Positions 17,261-25,687 of a stretch of DNA of 64,000 nt are shown piece by piece. This DNA is from JAMXLO01 sp963799415 (GTDB taxonomy: Bacteria > Pseudomonadota > Alphaproteobacteria > Acetobacterales > Acetobacteraceae), in the NCBI GenBank assembly GCA_963799415.1, contig CAWCXI010000045.1, positions 124,001 to 188,000 of the forward strand. The letters run 5' to 3'. The notes under the pieces are model-generated. The model had not been told where the DNA came from. It was given only the letters and a program-made list of their open reading frames with translations, and made no database searches. The first letter of the stretch is position 1. Every line of letters begins with the position of its first letter. The translations under genes were made by a program, and so were the position numbers.

Positions 17261-18589
17261 CTAGCCTGCTATCGCCACATCCACCGCCGCACCCAGCCGA
17301 TCAACGATCGTGTCGATGTCGGCAGCCGTCGCAATGTAGGGCGGCGCCACGATGACATGGTCACCGCGCGTGCCGTCGATCGTGCCGCCCATCGGATAGA
17401 TCGCCAGACCACGCGCCAGCGCCTCCTGCTTGACCCGTTCGTTGATCTTCAGCTTCGGGTCGAACACCTGCCGTGTGGCGCGGTCGGTCACGAACTCCAG
17501 GGCCCAGAACAGGCCACGACCGCGGACTTCGCCAACATGGCGGTGATTGCCGAACCGCTCGATCAGCGCGGTCTCGAGCCGCGCGCCCTGAGCGCGGACA
17601 TTCTCCAACAAATTGTCTTCGCGGATGATGCGCTGCACCTCCAGCGCGGCGGCGCAGGCGACAGGGTGCGCCTGGTAGGTGTGGCCGTGCATGAAGCCGC
17701 CGGAGCCGGCGTTGATCGCAGCGACGATCCTACCGCCGATCAGCACGCCGCCGATCGGTTGGTAACCGCCACCAAGACCCTTCGCGACCACCTGAAGATC
17801 GGGGGAGATGCCCTCCTGTTCCCAGGCGTGCATCGTGCCGGTGCGCCCCATGCCGCACATCACCTCATCGAGGATCAGCAACGCACCGTGCCGGTCGCAG
17901 ATCTCCCGCACGCGCCTGAAGTAGCCGGGAAGCGCTGCAACGCATCCGGTGGTCGCGCCGACCACGGGCTCGGCGATGAACGCGATGACCGTCTCGGGGA
18001 CCAGCCGCTGGAATTCTGCTTCCAGCTCGTCGGCCAGGCGATCGACGTATTGCTGATCGCTCTCATCGTCGCGTTTGAAGCGATAGGCGAAGCACGGCGA
18101 CACCAGACTGAACGCCGGCGCCAAAATCGGTTCGTACAGCGCGCGCCGCATCATGTTGCCCCCGGCACCGAGCGCGCCCAGCGTGTTGCCGTGATAGCCC
18201 TGGCGGCGCGCGATGAAGTGCGTGCGCTGCGGCTGGCCGATCTCGACGAAGTACTGCCGCGCGAGTTTCAGCGCGGCCTCGGTGCCCTCCGAGCCCGAGG
18301 AACAAAAATAAGCGTGCGTCAGGCCACCAGGTTCGCCATCCAGCACGATGTGCGCCAACTCCTCGGCCGGCTGGCTGCTGAAGGTTCCGGTATGGGCGTA
18401 GGCCATGCTGGCGGCCTGTCGTCCAATCGCGGATGCGATGCGCTGATTGCCGTGGCCAAGGCATGCCACCGCGGCCCCACCGGAGCCGTCGATGATCTTC
18501 GTGCCGTCGGCCAGATGCAGGTAGATGCCTTCGCCGCCAACGGCTGTAGGCGGGATGGCGCCGGAACGGTGCAGGACGTGGCTGGTCAT
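17261..18589 (-). CDS. Class III (omega) aminotransferase, PLP-dependent
   Basis: 442 residues of fold-type I class III aminotransferase. The start of the fold is 'GIYLHLADGTKIIDGSGGAAVACLGHG'; PLP contacts are 'CSSGSEGTEAALKLAR' and the Asp of 'LLILDEVMCGMGRTG'; the Schiff-base Lys is in 'VVAKGLGGGYQPIGG'. Family members move amino groups between omega-amino acids or amines and pyruvate or 2-oxoglutarate; substrate not predictable. The ATG at 18589 (MTSHVLHRSG) is chosen because the upstream extension is antisense to nothing known and overlaps the NTF2-like gene. It starts 4 bases after that gene's stop, so they are one operon. Confidence 0.92.
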   Translation of the reverse strand: MTSHVLHRSGAIPPTAVGGEGIYLHLADGTKIIDGSGGAAVACLGHGNQRIASAIGRQAASMAYAHTGTFSSQPAEELAHIVLDGEPGGLTHAYFCSSGSEGTEAALKLARQYFVEIGQPQRTHFIARRQGYHGNTLGALGAGGNMMRRALYEPILAPAFSLVSPCFAYRFKRDDESDQQYVDRLADELEAEFQRLVPETVIAFIAEPVVGATTGCVAALPGYFRRVREICDRHGALLILDEVMCGMGRTGTMHAWEQEGISPDLQVVAKGLGGGYQPIGGVLIGGRIVAAINAGSGGFMHGHTYQAHPVACAAALEVQRIIREDNLLENVRAQGARLETALIERFGNHRHVGEVRGRGLFWALEFVTDRATRQVFDPKLKINERVKQEALARGLAIYPMGGTIDGTRGDHVIVAPPYIATAADIDTIVDRLGAAVDVAIAG

Positions 18590-18593
18590 GATC

Positions 18594-19142
18594 CTACACT
18601 GGCCTCCCTTCGCTGCTCTGCCAGGCATCGCGCAGCAGTGTGTTGCTCGGCAAATTCGGGTCCAGCACCTTGCGCGCCGTCTCCGCACCCGCCACCGGCA
18701 GTCCGCGCGGGTCGAGCTTGCCGATCTGCACCAGCACCGATGCCTGGTCCCAATAGATGTGTTCGTGTGCCACCTTGCCGTCGCGGAACTGAACGATGGC
18801 GACCAGCGGCACTTCGACCGTGCGTCCGGTGGGGGCGATGCCCGGCAGCATCCAGTCGATCGTCGCGGTATGCGTGAATTTGAAAATCACCTCATCGACG
18901 ATACGATCAACGCCGACCGTCCGACTGACCGGGATCATCGTGGTATCCGGCGGGTTAGCGCCGATGAAATGATACTTGTAGAACCGCTTGAGCTGATCGT
19001 GCCCGATACCACCCGCCATTGTGGGAATGTGATTGACGTACGGCGACGCCACCATCGTCGCCATCGTCGCATCGACATCCCGCGTCTCGAACTCGTGTCG
19101 GCAATGCGCTTCCCAGAGTGCCGCGAGATCATGGTGGGGCAT
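18594..19142 (-). CDS. NTF2-like / SnoaL-fold protein
   Basis: 182 residues. The pattern 'LWEAHCRHEFETRDVDATMATMVASPYVNHIPTM', then 'LKRFYKYHFIG', 'VDEVIFKFTHTATIDWMLPG' and 'VPLVAIVQFRDGKVAHEHIYWDQASVL' is that of the SnoaL branch of the NTF2 cone fold. Members are isomerases, hydratases or have no known activity. It is the first gene of a two-gene unit with the class III aminotransferase. A shared catabolic role, for example on an amine-containing compound, is inference only. Confidence 0.8.
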   Translation of the reverse strand: MPHHDLAALWEAHCRHEFETRDVDATMATMVASPYVNHIPTMAGGIGHDQLKRFYKYHFIGANPPDTTMIPVSRTVGVDRIVDEVIFKFTHTATIDWMLPGIAPTGRTVEVPLVAIVQFRDGKVAHEHIYWDQASVLVQIGKLDPRGLPVAGAETARKVLDPNLPSNTLLRDAWQSSEGRPV

Positions 19143-19230
19143 ATCAGGTTCCTTCTATCACGCGCCGACGTGCGGCGTGTCACCTGAGCGCAGATCTTGC
19201 GCCCTGACGCTGCTCAGGCCGGTTGCCTCA

Positions 19231-19545
19231 TTGCCACCGGCGGCCGCGAATGTCACGTGGCGGCGGAGCGGAGAGCAGATTCGTCACAAGGGCCTGCAGC
19301 GTCTGTTCAGCCATGGCGATGTGCGCGGGGTCAACCCACGAATGGCACCGAAACTGCGCCGCATGCGGGCCGTGCTTGATGAGGCCTCGGAACCTACGGC
19401 ACTGAATTTGCCCGGGTATCGATTGCATCAACGCAAGGGCGATCGAACCGGCCAATGGTCGCCCACTGTGTCAGGTAACTGGCGACTGATGTTCGACCTT
19501 GTCGAAACCGATGCCGCGAATGTCGCTTTGGTAGACTATCACTAG
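19231..19545 (+). CDS. higB: HigB-type (RelE/ParE) mRNA interferase toxin
   Basis: The core from 'IRHKGLQRLFSHGDVRG' to the C-terminal 'VALVDYH' is a complete HigB toxin: 'LRRMRAVLDEASEP', 'LNLPGYRLHQRKGDRTGQWSPTVSGNWRLMF'. HigB cuts mRNA on the ribosome. The start is a problem: no ATG or GTG is in frame, only TTG at 19231 or an ATT at 19279 behind GGAGAG. An ATG at 19250 would come into frame if two bases were surplus. The antitoxin gene follows 13 bases later, the usual toxin-first HigBA order. Confidence 0.85.
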   Translation: MPPAAANVTWRRSGEQIRHKGLQRLFSHGDVRGVNPRMAPKLRRMRAVLDEASEPTALNLPGYRLHQRKGDRTGQWSPTVSGNWRLMFDLVETDAANVALVDYH

Positions 19546-19558
19546 CGAGGGCGACTGA

Positions 19559-20122
19559 ATGAAGATGCTCAACCCACCACATCCGGGCGAGATTATTCGG
19601 AAAGATTGCCTGAAACCGCTCGGACTTTCCGTCACGGCGGCTGCGTCCTGGCTCGGGGTGTCACGTCAGTCGCTGTCTGAGTTGTTGAACGGGCGCAACG
19701 GGGTATCGCCGGAGATGGCGATCCGTCTGGAAAAGGCGGGCTGGAGCACCGCCGAGACCTGGCTGCGCTTGCAGGTCAGGCATGATCTCTGGCAGGCAAA
19801 GCGGCGCGCCGGGACGATCGAGGTGAAGCGTTATCCTCCGCCGGATAACGCAGGCGCTACTGTGCCGCCGCCTGCCGCACGGGCGTCAGATGCGCCACCC
19901 GTGGCCCCACCTCCTCGACCAGCAGCCGCAGCGAGTTATGCCAAGCCTGCGGATTGTCGGCATAGTCGAAGCCGAACACCAGCAGCCCGCCGAAACCGCC
20001 CGCCTCGTGGTAGATCCGCTCCAGCTTCTCAGCCACTGTCTTCGGCGAGCCGACCAGCCAATTGTGCTTCGCGCAATACTCCGGCGTCACATCGGAATCG
20101 GCCACGTTCGGATCATGCTTGA
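19559..20122 (+). CDS. higA: HigA-type XRE antitoxin, abnormally extended C-terminus
   Basis: Residues 1-95 are a normal HigA: 'MLNPPHPGEIIRKDCLKPLGLSVTAAASWLGVSRQSLSELLNGRNGVSPEMAIRLEKAG' (HTH at about 24-60) and 'AKRRAGTIEVKRYPPP'. It neutralises HigB and represses the operon. Most HigA proteins stop about here, but this frame runs on for 90 Pro/Ala/Arg-rich residues that are antisense to the LLM gene. If 19840-19841 and 19844-19845 each hold one surplus base, the frame would read Pro-Arg-stop at TAA 19846-19848, just before the LLM stop at 19857. The extension is probably not real. Confidence 0.85.
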   Translation: MKMLNPPHPGEIIRKDCLKPLGLSVTAAASWLGVSRQSLSELLNGRNGVSPEMAIRLEKAGWSTAETWLRLQVRHDLWQAKRRAGTIEVKRYPPPDNAGATVPPPAARASDAPPVAPPPRPAAAASYAKPADCRHSRSRTPAARRNRPPRGRSAPASQPLSSASRPANCASRNTPASHRNRPRSDHA

Positions 20123-20960
20123 GGTATTCCAGGAAACCGAAATTGGCGAGCAGCGGCAGGAAATACTCGCGCATCATCCGCCCCATCATGCCGCCCGCCG
20201 ACAGACGCCATGCCTCTTCGTCGGTTTCGGCCACGAACACTTCGCGTACCAGCCGCCAGTCGGAGCGATGCGGCGTCCGGCCGGTGCGGGCTGCACCGAT
20301 CTCCACCGCCTCCCAGTGGCTCGCCACATAGGCAGGATTGAGGTTGAGGCTCAGCGGCAGGAATCCCCGCTCGCCGGCAAGCTTCAACGTATCGGACTGC
20401 TTCGATAAACCGGCTACGCCGATGGGCGGGTGCGGCTTCTGCAACGGATAGATATGCGGCTTGAGGAAGCCGAACATCGACTCGGGTTTCGCCGCGTTCC
20501 AGAACTTGCCGCGGTAGGTGAACTGCGGCTCATCGCTCCACATGCGCAAAATGATGTCGAGCGCCTCGCGGGTCATCTCGCGGTTGACGCCGCTCGTGCC
20601 GTCCACGTCGAACATCGCCCAGTCGGTCGGCAGCCCTGACGCGGCGACGCCGAAGTTGAGCCGGCCTTCGGACAGATGGTCCAGCATCGCCACGCGGGCG
20701 GCGAGCTCGGCGGGGTGGTGGTAGGGCAGCAGGAAACCGCCCGGCCCGATGCGCAGGCGCTTGGTCTGCAGCAGGGCCTGCGCGATCAGCAGATCAGGCG
20801 AGGGATGCGGCTCCCACGGCGCCGTGTAGTGCTCGCCGATCCAGGCCTCGGCGTAGCCCAGCTCATCGAGCCAGCGCAGCGTCTGGAGGTCCCAGTCGTG
20901 GCCTGCCTTCAGTCCCCTCTCGGGCGGATGGGACGGCATGGCGAAATAGCCGAATTCCAT
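19857..20960 (-). CDS. LLM-class flavin-dependent oxidoreductase
   Basis: 367 residues of the bacterial luciferase-like monooxygenase superfamily (TIM barrel, FMNH2-dependent). Typical blocks: 'MEFGYFAMPSHPPER', 'ELGYAEAWIGEHYTAPWEP', 'LLPYHHPAELAARVAMLDHLSEGRLNFGVA', and C-terminal 'VGSPKTVAEKLERIYHEAGGFGGLLVFGFDYAD'. The ATG at 20960 has a GGAGG site 7 bases upstream; an upstream ATG-like start at 20984 has none. The substrate is unknown; alkane- or limonene-type monooxygenases are relatives. It sits between two toxin-antitoxin modules on the other strand. Confidence 0.9.
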   Translation of the reverse strand: MEFGYFAMPSHPPERGLKAGHDWDLQTLRWLDELGYAEAWIGEHYTAPWEPHPSPDLLIAQALLQTKRLRIGPGGFLLPYHHPAELAARVAMLDHLSEGRLNFGVAASGLPTDWAMFDVDGTSGVNREMTREALDIILRMWSDEPQFTYRGKFWNAAKPESMFGFLKPHIYPLQKPHPPIGVAGLSKQSDTLKLAGERGFLPLSLNLNPAYVASHWEAVEIGAARTGRTPHRSDWRLVREVFVAETDEEAWRLSAGGMMGRMMREYFLPLLANFGFLEYLKHDPNVADSDVTPEYCAKHNWLVGSPKTVAEKLERIYHEAGGFGGLLVFGFDYADNPQAWHNSLRLLVEEVGPRVAHLTPVRQAAAQ

Positions 20961-21071
20961 GGCGGTTCCTCCGTGCGTGCACAATGCAGGCTACACCCTT
21001 ACGCGTCACTGTTGCCATTGGCACCCAGCGCGCCACCAAATTGGCGCCAGAATGCAACCAAGAGGCTACTG

Positions 21072-21293
21072 ATGACCGTCAGTCTGTCCATCAAAAACAT
21101 GCCGGACGACCTCGCACAACGCCTGAAGGAGCGGGCCGCACGCAACCACCGCTCGTTGCAGGGCGAGTTGATGGCCATCATCGATGACGCAGTACGTCCT
21201 GTCCGGTCGATCGGCGAACTCGCGCGTTATGTCGATAGGCTTGGTATCAAGACGCCGCGCGAATTCGGCGCGGATAGTCCGCAAAGATCGTGA
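21072..21293 (+). CDS. Ribbon-helix-helix antitoxin (FitA/VapB-like)
   Basis: 73 residues. The N-terminus 'MTVSLSIKNMPDDLAQRLKERAARNHRSLQGELMAII' is an Arc-type ribbon-helix-helix DNA-binding domain of FitA-like antitoxins. The C-terminal tail ('LARYVDRLGIKTPREFGADS') would bind the toxin. It overlaps the start of the following VapC-like frame by 4 bases (GTGA), the standard layout of such modules. Upstream frame extension to 20676 is antisense to the LLM gene. Confidence 0.8.
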   Translation: MTVSLSIKNMPDDLAQRLKERAARNHRSLQGELMAIIDDAVRPVRSIGELARYVDRLGIKTPREFGADSPQRS

Positions 21294-21567
21294 CGATCCT
21301 TGTCGTTGATGCGTTCGCCATCGCTGAGCTGATCTTCGGCGAACCCGACAAGCCCTGGGTCGAGATGTGCAGATCAACTCAACGGAGCTGATTGCGCCGC
21401 TGCTGCTTCCCTTCGAACTCGGCAACGTCTGCTGGAAGAAATTGGCCGGCCTTCCGACGCCGATCGCCTCCTGGCCGCATGGGACATGTGGTGCATTTCG
21501 GACCTCGTCGCCACCATCGCCAGGCGACCCACCCACCCCTCACACCACGCCGCGCCCGCGCAACTGA
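21290..21567 (+). pseudogene. VapC-like PIN toxin, frame broken and short
   Basis: Starts 'MTILVVDAFAIAELIFGEPDKPWVE' (the PIN-domain Asp in VVDAF), then the frame shifts near 21365-21380 and continues as 'STELIAPLLLPFELGNVCWKK', with the conserved Glu of FEL. After 21441 another shift is needed to reach 'SDADRLLAAWDMW'. The last PIN acidic residues are not found before the CoA-transferase gene begins on the other strand at 21540. The gene is therefore either decayed or affected by surplus bases like those seen elsewhere in the window. Confidence 0.65.
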
Positions 21568-22730
21568 TCGATCTCGCCGATTGAGTATCCAAGCTCGGCC
21601 AACACCTCCGCAGTGTGTTCGCCGAGCTCCGGTGCGGGACGCCGCACCGGCAACGGCGTGCCATCAACGTGCAGCGCCGCCCCGAGCATCGAGACCGGCC
21701 CATGCCCGGGATGCTCGACCGTCACCACCGCCTGCTGATCGATTACCTGCGGATCAGCGAACACCTGGTCCAGATGCATCACCGGCGAGCACGGCACACC
21801 GGCCTCGTTCAGCACGCGAATCCAGTGCGCGCTGGTCTCGCGCACCGTGCGTGCCTCGATCTCGGTGTTGATCGCCGCACGGTTCTCGGCGCGCAGGGCG
21901 TTGGTGGCGAATTCCGGACGCTCGCGCAGCCCCTCGGCGTCGAGTGCGCGCAGCAGTCGCTGGTACATCGCCTCACCGGCGGGAGCGATGGCGATCTCGC
22001 CATCGGCAGTTCGGAACAGACCATACGGCGAGCCGATCGGATGGTCGTTGCCGGTGCGCTGTGGCAGCCGACCGGTCGCCAGGTAGTCGGTCGCCATGAA
22101 GCCCAGAAAGCTGATCAGCCCGCCGGTCAGGCTGACCGAGGCAGAACCGCCCTGCCCCGTCCGCCCTTCGCGCAGCAGGCCAGCAACGATGCCGAGGGCG
22201 GCATAGAGACCGGCAACCAGATCGCTCACCGGCGGACCGGAGCGCATCGGCGGCTGATCCGCAGCGCCGTTCACACTCATAAAGCCGCTCATCGCCTGCG
22301 CGATGAAGTCGAAGCTCGGCCGGTCGCGATACGGGCCGGTATTGCCGAACCCGGTGATGCTGCCGCGCACCAGTCGCGGGTTCAGTTCATGCAGCCGCGC
22401 ATCGGTGAAGCCCATCGCGGCGAGCACGCCCGGGCGGTAGTTGTCGATCAGCACGTCACCCTTCGCGATCAGCCGCGCCAATATGTCGCGGCCTTCGCCG
22501 GAGCGCAGGTTCAGCGTGATCGAGCGCTTGTTGCGATTGTAGTTGGCGAAATACCAGGACAGGCCGTCCTTGCCCGCGCCCTGCTGGCGCACCGTGTCGC
22601 CCTCGCCCGGCGTCTCCACCTTGACGATGTCGGCACCGAGATCGCCCAACAGCATGGAGCAGAACGGACCGGACAGCACGCGGGTGAGATCGACTACGCG
22701 GATGCCGGAGAGCGGGAGGGCTGAATTCAT
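21540..22730 (-). CDS. Family III CoA-transferase (CaiB/BaiF)
   Basis: 396 residues. 'GIRVVDLTRVLSGPFCSMLLGDLGADIVKVE' opens the family fold; 'NRNKRSITLNLRSGEG' and 'NYRPGVLAAMGF' follow; the catalytic Asp is Asp170 in 'PPVSDLVAG'. Such enzymes swap CoA between organic acids (for example formyl, carnitinyl, succinyl). A conserved structural Asp after 'DVSLL' in most relatives is Gly203 here ('VSLTGGL'), but this is not the nucleophile. ATG 22730. It stands alone. A second family III transferase lies at 58991, and the two are not close copies. Confidence 0.92.
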   Translation of the reverse strand: MNSALPLSGIRVVDLTRVLSGPFCSMLLGDLGADIVKVETPGEGDTVRQQGAGKDGLSWYFANYNRNKRSITLNLRSGEGRDILARLIAKGDVLIDNYRPGVLAAMGFTDARLHELNPRLVRGSITGFGNTGPYRDRPSFDFIAQAMSGFMSVNGAADQPPMRSGPPVSDLVAGLYAALGIVAGLLREGRTGQGGSASVSLTGGLISFLGFMATDYLATGRLPQRTGNDHPIGSPYGLFRTADGEIAIAPAGEAMYQRLLRALDAEGLRERPEFATNALRAENRAAINTEIEARTVRETSAHWIRVLNEAGVPCSPVMHLDQVFADPQVIDQQAVVTVEHPGHGPVSMLGAALHVDGTPLPVRRPAPELGEHTAEVLAELGYSIGEIDQLRGRGVV

Positions 22731-22757
22731 TGATTTCCTTTGCCCGGACCGTATGGG

Positions 22758-25319
22758 TCAGGCATGGCGCGGCGGCAAGGGCGCGACGAGGCGCCGATAG
22801 ACCGCCCCGAGACCGATTAGTACGAGGCCGAGACCCAGGAAAGACAGCACACGCCAAAGCCCCACCAGGCCTGACATGTCCACCAGAAACACCTTCGCTC
22901 CGGCCAGTGCCACGATACCCAGCGCCGTCAGGCGCAGCCGCCTGGCTTTGGTACGAATGCCGATCGCCATGACTGCGACACCGTAGGCCAGCCACGCGCC
23001 TGACCAGGCCCAGAGTTCGCCGTCTCGCACCGGCACGGCTGGCAGACCGATCGGTCCCGGGTTGAACAGGTGCCGCACCTGCAACGTGAACCAGACAAAT
23101 CCTGCCACCACGGCATAGCCCGCGAGCACCGTCCGCAAGTTCGCGGGCGCCTCAGTCGCCTTCTCGCGCAAAGCGGCCGCCGCCAGCAGTGCCGGCAACA
23201 GGTAGGCCGGCAGCAACCAGTCGAGTAACGGCAGGCTACCGACCGGCAAATCGAGTGCGGCCGGGTTGAGCAGGATCATCAGCAAGCCTCCGCTCAACGC
23301 CAGCGCGCCCTGGATCCGCCAGGCCACATGCAGCATCGGTCTATCCAGCCTCTCTGCGATGCGCATGGTGACGATGGAGAGGACAGCCAGCGATGCGAGC
23401 TGCAGCGCCGATTCCGCGAAATCCAGCTCCGGCGTACGCAGTCCGTCGCCGGCGGGCTGGCACAACTGATGCACCTCCAGGGCTACCAGCACGGTGACGA
23501 ACGCGATGCTGCCGGCTTCCAGGACAGCGACCGTCAGGTCGTCGGCGTCGCGCCGGAACATCGCGGCGGCGAGCGCGAAGGATGCGGCCGGCACGGCGTA
23601 GGCCGCGAGCAGGTCGTTCACCACGGGCCACTGACCCAAACCGTAGTCGAGCACGTACCAGTTCAGCAGCAGCCGCGCGACGACGAAGGCGGCAACCGCG
23701 AGGCCCACCCGACGCAAAGGCGGCAGGTCGGCCTTGGCCGCAACCCCGGCGAGCGCCGGCAGGAACAGCGAGATGGCGATGGTCAGCCACTGCTCACGCA
23801 GCAGCATCGCGCAACCGAGGGCGAGCGCAGCCGAAGCGCCCGCGGCGTAAGCACCGGCAGCAGCCTGGCGGTCGGTGGGTTCGCGCTTCGACATGGCGGC
23901 GGCAGCGGTCAGCGCGGCCGCAAGCAGTACAGCGAATACTGCCCACCCCGCCAGCGGCCGGAACTCCGCCACGCGCGCGTAACAGATCGCCAGCGTGAGC
24001 ACCGGAACGGTAGCCGCCAGACTGGCCCAGGCGAGCGGATGGCGCGACCGTCTTTCGAACCAAAGTCCGCTGGCAGCAAAGCAGCCGGACACAAAGGCAG
24101 CGGTTGCCAGCAGTGCCTGCACCACTGACGGCACCTCCTGGCCTGGTGGAGCTGCAATGTCCGGCCGCGCGCGCACCTCGACGGACCAGCCGGCGAGCAG
24201 CAGCAGGAACAGGACGGCGGCCAGCAACGGCAGCAGGCGCAGGCTGTCGTCGCGCGCCGCCCGCCAGATCGTCAGCGGCACAAACAGCAGCAGCGCGATC
24301 CTGGTGTCCCAGCCCTGGTCCAACACGGCCAGAAGCAGGCCGGCCGCGCCGAGAGCCGCGCACGGCACCCACGCGAGGCGCCGGCCGATCGGCTGATCGA
24401 GCGCCTCGCGCGGCAGGAGCGTCAGATTGAGCATCGCGGCTGCCGGCGCGAACAGCGCAGGGGCCCATGCCTCGCTGCCTGTCCCGTTTGCGGTGGCGAC
24501 CAGCATCCAGATCGCTCCGGCGATCGCAGTCACCCAGCCAAGCCAGACCCAGGCCGCATAGCGCACCACCGCGAGCGCGGTGCCGGTGACCAACAGCAGA
24601 TATGCGAACAGGCCCGGCAGGGAAGGATCCTCGGTCTGCACCAGCGCTGGCGTGACGAAGGCGCCCAACAGCCCGACCACGGCAACCAGTTGCCCATGGC
24701 GCAATGCGATACCCAGGCCGATCAGCGAGGCGCCCGCCATCAGACCGAACCCGGCCAGCGGCGGCACCAGGGCGTAGATCACTCCGGCGCCGTAGCTGGC
24801 ACCGAACAGCACGGCCACACCGCCGGCAGCGAGACCAGGGGCCGCTTGGTCGGCGATGCCAAAGCGGGAGATTTCCTGGCGCCGCAGCCACTCCGCGCCG
24901 ACGATCAGGGCAGCGCCAAGCAGGCCGGCGAGGACGCAGCGCGGCCCGGGGCCGAGCAATCCCTGGTCCACGGCGTAGCGCACGAGGAACACCCCTGCGA
25001 GCACCAGCGCAGCGGCGCCAAGCCAAACGCCCCAACGTGTGGTCAGCACAGCCTCAAGGTCCTGCGATGGCGCGGCTGGTTCCGCGGACCGTGGCGGCGG
25101 CGCGACAGGGTGCGGCTCGGGCAGCCTCCATGGCTGAGTTTCTGGCGATCGAACCTCGGGTGACGGCGGCGGCGCCACTGGACGCAGATCGGCCAGGGCA
25201 CGCCGCAATTGCGCAATCTCCCGGCGCGCCATGATCGCCTGGAAGAAGCCGACGATCCCGATCGCCCAACCGCCGGCAACGGCCAGCAGGACGACGATCG
25301 CGAATTCGATCTCTGTCAT
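22758..25319 (-). CDS. DUF2339 large polytopic membrane protein
   Basis: 853 residues. Residues 1-30 hold one span ('FAIVVLLAVAGGWAIGIVGFF'), followed by a Pro-rich linker (about 45-80), then 'WGVWLGAAALVLAGVFLVRYAVDQGLLGPGPR', the diagnostic DUF2339 entry, and more than twenty further hydrophobic segments to the C-terminus. Function unknown; length and topology match the family. The open frame extends to 25511 through the riboswitch antisense, so the ATG at 25319 is chosen. It is divergent from the glycine riboswitch and gcv operon. Confidence 0.88.
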   Translation of the reverse strand: MTEIEFAIVVLLAVAGGWAIGIVGFFQAIMARREIAQLRRALADLRPVAPPPSPEVRSPETQPWRLPEPHPVAPPPRSAEPAAPSQDLEAVLTTRWGVWLGAAALVLAGVFLVRYAVDQGLLGPGPRCVLAGLLGAALIVGAEWLRRQEISRFGIADQAAPGLAAGGVAVLFGASYGAGVIYALVPPLAGFGLMAGASLIGLGIALRHGQLVAVVGLLGAFVTPALVQTEDPSLPGLFAYLLLVTGTALAVVRYAAWVWLGWVTAIAGAIWMLVATANGTGSEAWAPALFAPAAAMLNLTLLPREALDQPIGRRLAWVPCAALGAAGLLLAVLDQGWDTRIALLLFVPLTIWRAARDDSLRLLPLLAAVLFLLLLAGWSVEVRARPDIAAPPGQEVPSVVQALLATAAFVSGCFAASGLWFERRSRHPLAWASLAATVPVLTLAICYARVAEFRPLAGWAVFAVLLAAALTAAAAMSKREPTDRQAAAGAYAAGASAALALGCAMLLREQWLTIAISLFLPALAGVAAKADLPPLRRVGLAVAAFVVARLLLNWYVLDYGLGQWPVVNDLLAAYAVPAASFALAAAMFRRDADDLTVAVLEAGSIAFVTVLVALEVHQLCQPAGDGLRTPELDFAESALQLASLAVLSIVTMRIAERLDRPMLHVAWRIQGALALSGGLLMILLNPAALDLPVGSLPLLDWLLPAYLLPALLAAAALREKATEAPANLRTVLAGYAVVAGFVWFTLQVRHLFNPGPIGLPAVPVRDGELWAWSGAWLAYGVAVMAIGIRTKARRLRLTALGIVALAGAKVFLVDMSGLVGLWRVLSFLGLGLVLIGLGAVYRRLVAPLPPRHA

Positions 25320-25424
25320 GCGCGATGCTCCTGCCGTCCGGCACGGCGCGTCAAATCGTTTTACCAACCAATCGTCTGGACACCGCAATCCGTCATTGTC
25401 TCTTAACCGCCTTTCCGGCATCCT

Positions 25425-25640
25425 CTCCGAGTCCCAGCCACCCGGCGCGGGAGAGAGCGGAGTCGCCTCCGCCGCCGAAGGCGCAACCGGCCCCCGGAAA
25501 CGCTCAGGCAAAAGGACCGCGGCGGGATTAGGGATCTCTGGAAAGCCGGCCGGCGTGTCTCACGCCTGCCGCACCGACGAGGTAAGGGGCGCCGTAAAAG
25601 CGCTCTGAATCTTTCAGGTACCGCGACAGAGGGGGGTCAG
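25425..25640 (+). ncRNA. Tandem glycine riboswitch upstream of gcvTHP
   Basis: Two glycine aptamers lie in series in the 368-base gap before gcvT. Aptamer 1 (about 25447-25523) has GGGAGAGAG, GCCGAAGGCGCAA and CAGGCAAAAGGACCG. Aptamer 2 (about 25534-25632) has TCTCTGGAAAG, GCACCGACGAGG, CTTTCAGGTACCG and GACAGAGGGG. These are the hallmark sequences of the gcvT RNA. In other bacteria it switches on glycine cleavage when glycine is abundant, which fits the genes downstream. No separate terminator hairpin is obvious between 25640 and the gcvT start, so control may be at translation. Confidence 0.93.
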
Positions 25641-25687
25641 CGACACCGGCACGGATCGCCGGCGCATGACCTTTGCGGAGCCGACCA

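Noticed and set aside
22081..22160. Possible loss of the catalytic Asp in the first CoA-transferase (Gly203)
   Set aside because: The catalytic Asp of family III lies earlier and is present as Asp170 in 'PPVSDLVAG'; the changed position is structural.
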